A model generated the notes under the pieces. The model did not search any database. It saw only the letters and a program-made list of their open reading frames with translations, and had not been told where the DNA came from. The translations under genes were made by a program, and so were the position numbers. Source: Calliopsis andreniformis (Eukaryota; Arthropoda; Insecta; Hymenoptera; Andrenidae). Taken from it: a stretch of 64,000 nucleotides of DNA. The stretch covers positions 9,402,961-9,466,960 of the forward strand of contig NC_135071.1 of NCBI RefSeq assembly GCF_051401765.1, read 5' to 3'. Every line of letters begins with the position of its first letter. Position 1 is the first letter of the stretch. Shown here in pieces: positions 27,701 through 40,800 of the stretch.

Positions 27701-30700
27701 TGAAAATTGATATTCGTGGAAATGAAGTTTTATTTATGAAGAACTCTATTGTTTTTTCACCAGTTTTTCGATAAGAACTCATATTTATATTTATTTTGCA
27801 TCTGTTATCACACCCTTCTTGATGTGACTTCTTGGGTTTCATTTTCTTCCTTGTTCGGATTTTAGTCGAATCATAAAACAAAAGCAGTTCACCAATGTAT
27901 AAAAAAAAATGGCGTTTATTGTCTAGGAGCTTGTTGTCTATATCAAGTCATAATTTTTTAGTGAGTGAACACCATGCAATATCCAAAGTCTTCGACATAT
28001 GGCTTTACTACCCATGTGTAAATATATACACGATATTCGACGAGACATCAGAAATTGTAAGGGGTGATTTTACATGTTAAAATAAGACAAAAATAAAAAT
28101 AAATGAAATTGCATTGCAAACTTTACTTCAGAGTTATTAACTGTTGAGAAAATACCTAAAACACGCATAAACTGTGTCTGAATTAGGACTTATTCTATTG
28201 ACTTTGCTGCGTCTGACCTAGTTAATGCACGCCGACAGTAGAATAAGTCCTAAGTCAGACACATTTCACAGGAATTTTAGAAACTCTAAACTGAATCCCC
28301 AAACACAATTTCGTCCTATATATTTTGACATATAAAATCAGCTTTTAAAATTTCTGACGTCTATTGTCGAACAGAAAAATTCTTTTAGTCCTCTAAGCGA
28401 TTGTAAAATATAAACGGGGGAAAAAATTTGGTTTTAACGTCCACTCGAGCTTCGACAATAACAAAATACTGTCAAGGTTACCACATACATATCTGAGATA
28501 GGATTTCATACTACAGAATTTTAAAAGAATTTATAATTTTTGTCAGCGTCAATTTTAGAATACTTCGTATTTCAAATCTAAAACGATCGACAATTCTTTT
28601 AAAAGAGTGGGATTATTAAAATTATAAAAGCTACAGAATTGTAAATACATATTTAATTAATAGTTCTAATTATATTACATAATTTTAGTTTCTTTTTTCT
28701 AAAATAATTGAAGAAATGTTTATTCGATTTTATTGCAGTGCTCTGGAATACTGCTTAAATGTGGAGAACATGAACTTATCGGCGATACGGACAATAAGAG
28801 TGTTAAGACCCCTTCGTGCCATCAACAGAATTCCAAGTAAGTATAAACAATTTTATGCTATTGTATAAAGTGATTCACTTCCTTCGACGATTTCAAAGTA
28901 TTCGTTGTACGAAAAAGTACATATTTTATGGTCGATATTAGGGTAACTTTTTCCCAATATTGTTTACAGTTTACACACAGAGTTTTAAAGGTCACCTTTA
29001 TCTTTTTAAGTGAGATATCCCATAATTGAACGTAAGAATTAAAAGAGTATTTTTAAGTCTCATACTTCTTTAAGTTGAATCGTACTTTTACTATTTATTA
29101 AAAAATGATTTTTTAAGAAGATACTTATAATAAAACTTTACTAGTAGGCATATTGACTGCATAATTAAAACTAGTTATTAAAAGAATAGTGACTCTGCAT
29201 AAGTAATATCAGTTACTTAACTATTCCAATTTTAAAAATATTTCAACATGAAAGCATTTTAAAATAGTCGTTTAAAAGCAGTACCAGTATCTTGCATAAT
29301 ACATTAACTTTTGTGTCATTTTAAGACTAAAGCCACTGTCACGCTCGCATGAAGCAGTACGTGCATGAATGAACTTGAATCGACTTATTTTCGAGCAGGC
29401 CAGATGAACAAATAATGAAGTGGTTTATTTAAAGTTGCGATATATTGTATTGACTTTACACCTACGTTGTTTTTCTAAAAAATAACAACGTATGGAACGA
29501 GAACTTGAATATTTTGACAATGCTAGAATTTTCAAAATTAGCAAAATTAAGCACTTATATGTTTGACATGCAAAGATCTCAAAATACATATACTTCTTTC
29601 TATTCGTTAAAGAATTAAGAAAAAAGAAGTTAATATTTTCAGTAACGTAATATTCAAAACATTTCTTTCATAACAGTCATAAAAAAGTGTAACATTTATA
29701 AAAAAGCTTTTGGACAAAGTTACACCAATGGAGTTGGTAAGTTGAAAAACAGTACAAGTCCAAAATTAACAATTTTCAAATACTCTCAAGATTATATCTG
29801 GACACCAAGGCCAAAGTGTATTAAGGTAAACGTCTCATGTCCCAGTACCTAAACGTCTAAAATGTCAAATGTCCCAGTAAGTAAATACCCTAAAACTGTA
29901 TGACTTGAGATCCTATTTTGTGACACTAGTTTTTATTTTTAATTAGGTGTACCTAATATATTAGAATTTAAGTCTAAAATTGAATACACGTGAGTTCTTA
30001 GGTATTGGGATATGATCAATTACTGGGATAGTTACCTTAAGTCACAGAGAAAACAAATGGATTTAATACACTCTAGCTAGAGTCAGATATGTAAAACACA
30101 CAAAACTACACATTGGGAGCAAATATCTCAAAGTGTGATTTTTGGACTTGTATTGTTCTTCAACTCATCTCACTTAGTTAACGTTTATGATAATTAATTC
30201 ATATTGCAGAGGTGTTTCGGGATCGTACTTTAGAAAATACACAATAACATGTGACTAAGAAACTAACAATAAGTACCCTACAATAGTGGTTATTGAAATT
30301 GCATCACCTTACAAATATCAATGCTTTTGGTTTAACTATCATATGAGAATCACTCGTCTACATTATTCGTCACTTAATTTTAGGTATTAATTTTAAATTT
30401 AGGCATTGTGTTTATAACCACTTTCATATTCTAGAAACAGTATTTTTCGCGAATGTTACAATTTTATTGGTCATTGTACATAAATATTTGTCTTTACCCT
30501 AACATCACTAACCGATCTTGAAAGAGTGTCCCACACTTCTAAGATCACTTTATGGGACAGCCTTCTGTTTATTCATTCTACAGCGTACCAACATTGTGGT
30601 ATACCGCCCAGATATAGGATCCCAAGAGATAATATTGGTTTTACGTTTTTTGCATCTTACAGGTATGAGAATATTGGTGATGCTTTTACTCGACACACTT

Positions 30701-33700
30701 CCTATGTTAGGGAATGTGTTGCTCCTATGTTTCTTCGTCTTCTTCATATTTGGTATCGTCGGCGTGCAATTATGGGAGGGCATCCTGCGGCAACGATGTT
30801 TCCTGAAGGCTTTACCCAACGTCAGATACCCCGAGTAAGTTGACAGCGATGCGCTTGGCGACATCTTTTCTTGTTTACGCATACGTCTCTACGTCCATCT
30901 TGTTCGTTTACTATTACGCTTAACTGGCATCGATTCTGCATTTTTTCTTTATCTCTTTGATCTACTTCTCTTGCTTGCTACACGCAATCATCGGGTCGAC
31001 TTTAACGCATTACACGCTACATTGCGTCGAGATAAACATTCGCTGCCGCCTCTTTCAAGAAGATGGTGCAGTACGCGAGCCCGTGTTTGGATAAATATTC
31101 ATCCAGTCATCGAACGTGTATACGTCGGTCTGAAGATTAAAAAAAATGATTAACAAAGAACTTTCATGTTATTTAAGAGTCTTCTAAATATCGATTCAAA
31201 TCTTTTTTATTTACGAAATTTCGAATATTTTTAGGGAAATTACTTAATTGGTTTTTATTATATTTCGTCAAATTTGAATTGAAGACTAAATTGAAATAGT
31301 TGATTTTTTATTTAGAGTATTTTATTTTAAATGTTACAGTTTTAATAGTTGATTCCATCAAAATTCAAATAACGTTACGTGTATCTTCAAAGTTACTTGG
31401 TTTGTCAATTAAATATTTGTTAGCTAAATACCGCGATGATTTTTTAATGTTATTCTAACAACGTGATTAAGTTGCAGAGCATAATTAAATTCTAGTTTTA
31501 TATTGACGAACAAACCAGTTCTCATTTTTGCACTGTTATAATTCTTTCACTGTCATATTTTTGGCGTAACTATTTAATGAGAGAAATATCAAAGGCTTTT
31601 GGGAACAAACGTTTAGATACGTGATTACATCTACTTAACTCTTTGGGGCACAGAATTTTAAAACAAAAAGAAGAACCTTGGTTGCATAGAAATTTTATTT
31701 AAAGAAAAATCGAAATTAGAAGAATATATTGTAAACTTGCTTCGAATTACCTTAATATTTTAGGGTTGAAGTGAAAAACATCTCACTGTGCATATATATG
31801 TAAGTACTAAAAAAACGGGATACTTTTTATCTCACTATGCCCCAAGGAATTAAAGGACTTTTACATATGATTCGTTAACGCAGTACATACGATGAAATGC
31901 ATGCTCAAAGTATTGCTTAAAATACCTTTGAATTTACTGTGAATTATTTTCTTCGGCTCTTCTCCTTTTAAATATTATTTTGCAAAATTTTGAAGACTTC
32001 ATTAAAAATTACTTTAGAAATTATAATTCATCGTATCTCTTACACATCATTATATAACAAAGTACATCCCATTCATTTATTCATACATTACGTTCACAGT
32101 AAATGACCGAGTAATTAATAAACTCCAATTACGAAACGAAGTTCGAAATGTTCAATATCCTATAGGATACGAAATATAATATGCACTAAAATATTTAACA
32201 TTTGCTAAACTACAACTTCATTTAGTACACTCCATATATTTTGTTTTCGTTTCTAGATTAAAACAAAATTTCCTATAGATATATTTTTTGTATTTCGTCG
32301 ATAGCATTTAATTTTTACATTCGAACAACTTTCGTATTTATCATGTATAGGTTGTCCATAAGTGAAAGAAAATTTAAAGGGTGATTCTAGACATTAAAAT
32401 AAGGCGAAAATCAAGGATAACGAAATTGTGAATGAGCCTGCCTTTGTTAATTAAAAACTTCATTTGTTTAAAATTTGATGAAATCTAACTGAAGTTTGGC
32501 AAAACAAATGGCACACAGCTGTAATTATTATAGCCATTATCTGGATAAAAAATTATAAAACTTTTTATTTTATTTTATGGGAAAATAACTGTTTGAACTA
32601 TCGTAGAATAAGTGCATCATCTTTATTTTATTACAGTTCAACGATTCGATGTACTTCTTTTCTTTTTTTTCATTTTGACGATTTGAAAGGACTTGAACTA
32701 CTTCGAAAGCATTTTTTTTACTTCTTTTTCTGAACGTGGCCCTGAAAACGACTGTACATCATATCTAAAATAACACATTAATAGTTATCTACTACTCTGG
32801 TAACTAAGATTTAAAAAAATTTTGAGAAATAAAGGAATAGTGGTATACGAAATCTTACGATGAATTTGCAGATAAACTTAGAAGTCGATGAGTCGAATGT
32901 AACTCAAGTTATCAAGGCCACCATATTACAGACCCAAAAAAGTCTACCTTCCCTAATTCTTCGAAATTATTACAGGACTTGTTTTAGAATATTCTTAAAA
33001 TGTCAACCTATGTAAATATGGAAAAAAAAGTGATGTTTTGGAACTTTTAAATGATGAGCCCTCCTTAAGAATTGTGAGGGAGACTATACACGGTGAGTCA
33101 CACAATTGGGACGAGTTATGTCTTGAATTTAATAATAGACAGAAAAATCCTGAAAAAGAATAAGTTAAATGATATAATAGTATCCATTTTTGTACGGCTC
33201 CACTTTTTTCATAAGTGCAACGATGCATCTGCAAAATGCAAAGGCACTTTTTTTTAATGGAATCACATATTCTTCTTACTAATATTGATTCCTGCAATCA
33301 TTCTGCATAAGCATTAAAGTACCGTATTTAAAAAATCAATATTTCATGAGATATCTCACATTTTTTGTCTTGAGGAAGCTCAAAGATAAAGAGCATTCGC
33401 GACCATTTATTTCTGTGGAAGACTTAGAACGAATTAAATTACATTATCCATACGTAAAAACAGTGACCACATTAATTCCATTTTGAAAAAATTAAGAAAC
33501 AATGTATGAAGTGTTTACAATATGGAGGTAGAACGTTTGAACCTTTTTTTATAAATAAACGATTTATAAAGAATATGAAATCTCACGAAATATTGATCTT
33601 TCTAACATGGTATCGTAATACTATTTTTACTATTAGCAAAAAAAATGTGTGATTCTATTTAAAAAATAAGTACACTTGCATTTTACAGGTGCATCGTTGC

Positions 33701-34853
33701 ACTTATGAAGAAAGTGAACTTTTCCCTCTACAATTTTATTCTATCTGTTACCAAATTGGAGGTACAACCCTTCCCAACAATGGGACTCTCCTTGTACAGT
33801 ATGATAACCATTGCTTTGCTCATAAATACTCATAATTATGCCAGTAATAATAAAAGCGATGTCAGCGTTCAAAAATCTAAAAAATTTAAATTTATCACTT
33901 AACTATCGTTGGGTCGATCTACATTACAAAATGAGTGATAAAAACTTTTGTAGCTTCTTAACTTAAAACACTTTCATAGCTACCACCGCAATTAACAAAA
34001 AAAAGGCTCAAACATAATTTCACTATTTTTAAATGTCGTCTTATTTTCACGTTTAAAGTCATCCTTCGAATTTCCCCCACCCGTGGCCGACCACCCTGTG
34101 TGCACATTGACGAAACGTTAACTGTAAAGAATGTCCATTAAAAGAAACATGTCTTCCGTAAACGTTTAGCCTCAGCAGATTGCGAGACGCGGCTGCAGAA
34201 CGTGTAACGATTAAAAAAGCGTTGAACGTCAGCCATGCTAATTACCCGACACGAATTTTTCATGCAAACGCTAATGGAACTTTTTCGCCTTTCCCTTGAA
34301 CGTACGTTCCCTAGTAGACACGAAGGCTGAATAATCGACGAATCGAATGATCGTCAATTAGCCGTTTCGTTACTAATCTCTGTCTGACAAATGAAACGCT
34401 AGAAACTTAGATGTAAGTACAATATCCTTAGGGAGCCAGTGACAGGCTATTGTTTCGCTGTTGCAGGTTACTCTCGGACGAGTACTCGGTTCGATCACGC
34501 ATTTAGTAAGCTCTAGTAGAGAACAATGTGCTGTGCATATCTATATACATATATCTAAATCTATATAAGTCACAAATGATATGCATAGACGTGCATCCAT
34601 GTGAGCATACATGTATATACATGCATACGTCACGTGCATATGTATATATATATTTATTTGTATCTGTTCCTGATCATGGTACGAGTGTACAGATGTATTT
34701 AGAGTGTGTACCAGCATAGAGCATGCCACCTTGCCCAGAGGTGAATAAAATACTATTTCGAATTTCAAACGAAAAATCTGAAAGCTGCTTTCGAACCACG
34801 GGATTAACGACTAGCTTTTCTACGTTTTAATCGGCGAAAAAAAAAAAGTGTGT

Positions 34854-34890
<37 letters not shown>

Positions 34891-37800
34891 GAAAAGCAGA
34901 GAAGCAAGCGGCTTTTTCGACCCATGGAAATCGAAAACGAGGCCTATACACGCTTCGAAACGGTATTTTACCCGTCTCTGCAGTTCACCTATCGTGTACC
35001 ACCGTTTTGTATACTCGTGTTATAACCCGACGCTGCGGTTGCCGCAGTCTCCGACGGTTGTGCATACGTTATACATATATATATGTCGTTTGCAATATAT
35101 GAATACGAATGTGAACGATAAGGATTTTTACTGGGAATTATATGTGTACTTACTCCGCACGGTGTCGAGCTCGAATGTCTTGTATCGTCTCTCAGCCGTC
35201 ATTTCAACTCTCTTCGAGACTCTCCGTCTCTTCGATGCACGAATCAATGTTCTCTGTCCTCTTCATCTCGATATATCGTGAATCTTATTACTCTCTCTCT
35301 TCACATTATGCGTCTCTACCTATCTGTTTTTTACTCGATCTGCTCCACTATTTGTCTCTCTTCACTTCTATCACCTCTATCGTCTTTGATTAACATGCTC
35401 TGAACTCGCTACACTGTCATTATTTGTTCAACGAGATCCACGGAAGCCGCTCGGTCACGTTTCCCGACGTGTTATTCACTCTGCAGCATCGGCCAGTCTT
35501 TCCCGAGCATATTCGAAATCACATTTATTTTCTCAATGCTTTGTTTCCATCGTCCTCTATTCGGGCTGGTCATTCAACCACCGAACAATAGCAAACGCTA
35601 GCGATAGTGGAATGAAGTTTATTTGAAAAGATTCAGTTCTACTTGGAATTTCGCTACCCTAGACGCTGGCAATTCGGTTTAGTTTGGATATTGACTGATT
35701 GAACGGAGTTCGCGATTTGAGGTGTAGGGTAAATGTAGGGTGAAGTTTTTTGATTGAAGCAATTGTCTACGTTTAGAATTCGAGTGGCTTATTGTTAATA
35801 TCGAAACTGAGAAAATTTTGATGTGAGTTCAGTCCCATGTAGCATAGAAACGTCTTAAAGACATCCAGTAACGTCCTAAAAATGTCCAAAAGACGTCTTT
35901 GAAACGTCCGAAGTTACAAAGTAGTATATCTTTAAGATGTTTTAAAAACACTCATAAAATGTCTGAAAGTCGTCCAAATTACGTTTATAAGACGTGCAGA
36001 CAAAAGTAGACGTCTTTAAGGCGTCCAAAAGATTTATGCTTTTTAGATGAAATGGACGTAAATTTCGGAAGTCTTTAAGACGCACGCTTTCGGACGTTTT
36101 TAAGACGTCCATATTATGTTATGAGATGTTGAGGCACAAAATGGACATATAACAGACGTTTTCAAGACGTTGTGTGTTATCTGGGGTGGAAATAGAAGAA
36201 AAAGAATTGCTACATATAAGCAGAGTGCTTTTCAAGACAGTTTTATTTAGTACTTGACACAGGATACGTGTTTAACTTCAATTTAAATAAAATATAACGA
36301 ACATGATTCATATAATACCAAATATTAATTTAAGTTTAAATACCAGAGGTTATTCTGTATTTTTTGTTTACCATTTTTTGCTTCCCTTAGATAACGAAAA
36401 CATAATTTAGTTGATAAAAATATCCGAAATACTGGATGAAAAACAAATTAAAAATAATTAATTGAGTCAATTTATTTAATTGTAACATATAAATAGACTG
36501 TTATACTGTAATAAAGTCATTGAAATATTATATCGAATCAAAGTAGAGATAAAATTAAAATATCTACTTGGAGCACCATTTATACTGATTTTAATGAACT
36601 ATTTATTTCGTAATAGTATTTACTCGTGTAAATTACTCTAAAAGTATACATTTGAAGAATTATGTGTATTTAAGCAGTGATTATTTCAGACATATTTGAT
36701 TAAAATCTCTTGCATAGATTGGAAAATTGAGATATTTATAAACAATTATTTGTATTAAATATACTTTTCCCCACCTCTATAATACATACACGCGATTAAT
36801 AAAGTGGTTCATTCATCAATGACGACAGGCGATAATTAATCTCTTAACGCCTGAGTTATGAATGATTAATGTAACCAGCATGAACTTGATATATTTTATA
36901 TTGAAAATTAGTATAATAGTCACACATATTTATATAAACATAAAAAACAGGGAAAAACAAGGATTTATAATAAATATTATACGACTAGCTCACTTTACAA
37001 GTATTTTTATAGAATAACATATTATTAGTTATAGAAAAAGTAATGCAAACTTTCTTAACAAAAATGATTGTAGTTTATTCATGGTTTTACAATTCATAAC
37101 TTACATTTTTTGTTCAGAATAGGAATACCTGTGCTATAAATACAATACACTAGTCAATGCCCGCTTAAATGTAAAAAGTTGTTCATAAAAAATATTTATA
37201 TAATATTACATTACGAGAGACATTATCAGATTAAATTAATTTTTAATTTATATGCAGTATACGACATACTACATATTGCAATACGATTTTTATAATGAAA
37301 CCTCCAATTATCACGTACTTTTTGAATAATGAAATATGGGTTAATAAAATACTTCTTTTAGAAAATTATTCAGTTTACTATAAAATGTGATGCAAATATT
37401 AATATTTTAATGTTATTTTAATGTTGAATTCATTTTATATTAATACTAAATTACTCCCATTATAAGAAAAGAATTTTTAATACAATGACGCTGCAACAAT
37501 GCTACTTCTGTTGACTGACTTTTTGAACCATTCTAATATTGTATTATAGGAACAATAATAATGAGTAATAATAATTTAATCGAGAAAAGAACTTAGTTAT
37601 TTGATATACATGTATACATTTAAAAAAGTCTTCATTTCTTTTTTATAGTTTCTGTTTTTTCACATTAAATAATTCACTACAAGTACTTCTACAAACATTT
37701 GTTTCATCACAAATAAATGTTTCTTGGAATCCTAAAATGCAATTAGATCAATCGTAAATCATATCAGTGACTGATAATTTGGTTCATTAATTATTTCAAA

Positions 37801-40800
37801 TGATTAATTTCTAAGCAAACAGTAATCGCGATTACTAATTAAATTGCATCACTCAATCACTGAATTAAATAAAAATATTGGTAATTGACAAAACATCGAC
37901 CAATGCCGCGCACCGTTTAAATTCAGTTTGGCAGTTTTTTCGAATGGATCGGTTAGGCAAGAAGGTTTCAGAGGGCAAGACCAATCCCAGAACTAATTAA
38001 ACACACGATGCTCGCATGGTCTATTTCAGTTTACGTAGCAGCTATTTCGGACCGTTTATCGACTTCTACATCGAGGTGCCGCTCTTTTGACTTACTTAGT
38101 AACACGAATTTCATGCTGGAACTTGGCGAAGCTTGATCCAGTAACATATACATACATCTATACTATCTCAGGCACTTGTCAGATGTGTAATAACAACACA
38201 TAAATAAATATAACATCAATACCCAAAATAGTATCTAAAAATGGTCACTTTCTTATAGCAGAAATCAATTTTGGATAAAGTAATTGTTTTAAATTTTTAT
38301 TAATGTTAGACCATGTAACACAGACACGTCTTAAAAACGTCTTACAAATAAAGATATCCAGCAAAGTACTAAAAATGTCCAAAAAACGTTTTTGAGACGG
38401 CCGATGTTACAAACCAGTGCCTTTAGGACGTCTTCAAAGACATTCATAAGACGTCTTTAAGACGTCCAAATTACGTCCATCAAACATTCAGACAAAAAAT
38501 AGACATCTTTAAAACATCTATGTGTAATGCGTCTTTAAGACGTCTTATGGACGTAAATTTCGGAAGTCTTTAAGACGTACGCTATTTGACGTTCAAGCAT
38601 AAAATAGATATAAAATAGACATCGTGTGCTATCTGGGATATAATACTTATTGTGTCTAAATATTAATGGTTCAATCGCGGTAAACTTTTTATCAGTTTTA
38701 TAATTGTCTCTGAGCCAATTTCCTTCCACTTTTCTTCTAAATATTTCCACAAATCTTTGTGAAACACTTTCATTACGTTTCGAACACGAATTCTATTGTT
38801 GTATATCGATTAAATAATAATTCTTACTGTGTCACGATTCTTTGCTATGCATAATAGTAATAGTACCGAATGATACAATCTTTATTAATATATTTATTCC
38901 TCATTTAAGGGGGTAGGCCATTTTGACTACGTCTAAAAATAGGTAATGTTTAGGAATTTTTATCATGGGTAATTAACTCAGTAAAAAGTTTCGGTCTTTT
39001 TAGCGATACTAATGTATCTTTTACTAACTTTACTTTCCAATGTTTTTTAAAGTAAAAAGTTTATAAAATTGTAAAGATATTTACTATTTCCGAAATATCT
39101 TTTGCATAATTGGCTTCCATCTTCGTTACAAATTGAAACGTTCGAAATGAAAAATTCTTTTTGATTCATGAACTAAAATCTGTTATCTATAATATAACAT
39201 AGGATTTTTGAGAAATTTCAAAATTTGTTGCAATGGCAGTAGTTTGAACCGAAAAAATCGCTATAAAAGAAATTTTCGCCAAAAAAATCAATTTCAGAAA
39301 TTTATTAAATATTTATAAAAAATCAAGATATTACAACTATTAAAGGTCGGTTGGAGTCTAATTTTTAAATTCTCGTAAGTTGAATCCTAGTCTTCGTAAA
39401 ATTTTGGAACTCTCAAAACTCTCGAAACTTGATTTGTAAGGAAACTTTTTTAAGGATTGATGTTTCAACAAGATTTCTGCACATGTCTTTACTGACCACA
39501 GTCAAGCAAAACACAAACAAAAACGTAGAAGTATACGAAAATCTAGCTAAGCCAAATTCCAGTTTAAGAATATTAATATCTGAACTTTTCTAGATCTAAT
39601 CTACTTCTTTTTATCAAGTTTCAAAAAAATACCGTTAATGGTATCATGATGAGATATTTTTGTAATAGTTTGTTTAAATTTTGATACTTTCTTCACTTAG
39701 GTTTCGAGAAATCTGAATCACAAGAAAAGCGCTAACAAAACTAATAATCGCGTTGGTGTTATCTTGCGATTTTGATGAAATTTGGAATACGAGTAAAGCA
39801 TCGAAAAATATTAGATACGTTTCTTTTCCTAGCTGCTAATATTCATATTTATAGGGTCAAGTGCTGAAAACCACCCTCCAAATTGAAGTACAAAATACAT
39901 TTTCTTAAATGTTTCGAAAACTAATGCAGATAGAAAAACATAGCAAATATACAAAACGCCTGATTTTTTATAAGCAATCAGATGACAACCGAAATTCGAG
40001 ATATTTACGAGAACGTATTTTCCAGCCCAACTTTGGGGGTGGTTTTCAACCCCTCAACATGAAACAACTAATAAAATATTTATTGATGCATCACTCGTAT
40101 ACCAAGTTTCATCAAAATCGTACTATGAGACTAAAGTGATCTCCCTCGTAAGTTTCGGTTTCTCGAAACATTTTTGGATTTCGGATGAGTTTGAGGGATT
40201 TCAAGGTTTCGACGTTTCGAGAAACTTATACCTAGTAAACAGAAAAGAAGGAAACGTTGCATAGATATTTTTCGTGCCAGGTACAGTTCAATCGATTTCA
40301 CGCTGTCAGGGAAGTTAGCAATTTTGCTTCTTAGGTGGTCAGATTATAAGAATTCGAAATGTATGTATTTGTAACATATTAATGTCGGAATGTGGTGAGC
40401 ACATTCGCACAATCGTGCAAGGTTCAGCACTTGCACACTTGCGCATTCGGTGAAAAAATAGTCTATGATATATAGCATTCGATTATTTATATATAAGTTC
40501 TCTCTTTTTTTTTTTAAACAAGAAGCACAATCGCACCACGAGCACAGAACTGGCACATGCGTATGTAAGTAGGTTTGCTGTGTGATAGGATTGGACACAT
40601 TTATTACATAGGAATAGTCTGATGGGTGCATGGGCGCCATTGCTCACACAAAACTGTTCGACGCGTTATTTCGTCATAGACAAATGGGCACTAAAAATTA
40701 GAAAGAGATTAGAATGTTTACTCTGAGTCGCGGCACTGATTTTGCATGGTTTCACTGAATGGATAGAAGCATACGTTCGAAAAAATTGTACACGTTTCTC

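Larger units (their letters stand above)
13513..28738 (+). other. Ca-alpha1T: 15.2-kb intron within IS3
   Basis: The largest intron. It contains the repeat at 14907-15013, a CpG-richer patch (about 16200-16740), an ATT microsatellite, family A copies 3 and 4, the 32-base hairpin at 23434, and the transposon cluster at 25400-27105. Long stretches at 17-21 kb and 22-23.4 kb show nothing but AT-rich sequence. Confidence 0.85.

Noticed and set aside
30518..30662. Upstream extension of the IS5 exon in the same open frame
   Set aside because: A clear TCTTACAG acceptor lies at 30655-30662 and the upstream residues do not match the conserved linker.
32995..33902. ORFs inside the 1.75-kb fold-back as transposase
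   Set aside because: The 100- and 65-codon frames are matching pieces of the inverted arms, without a recognisable catalytic motif.
34528..34768. Overlapping plus and minus frames rich in Tyr, Ile and His
   Set aside because: Produced by TATA/CATA simple repeats.
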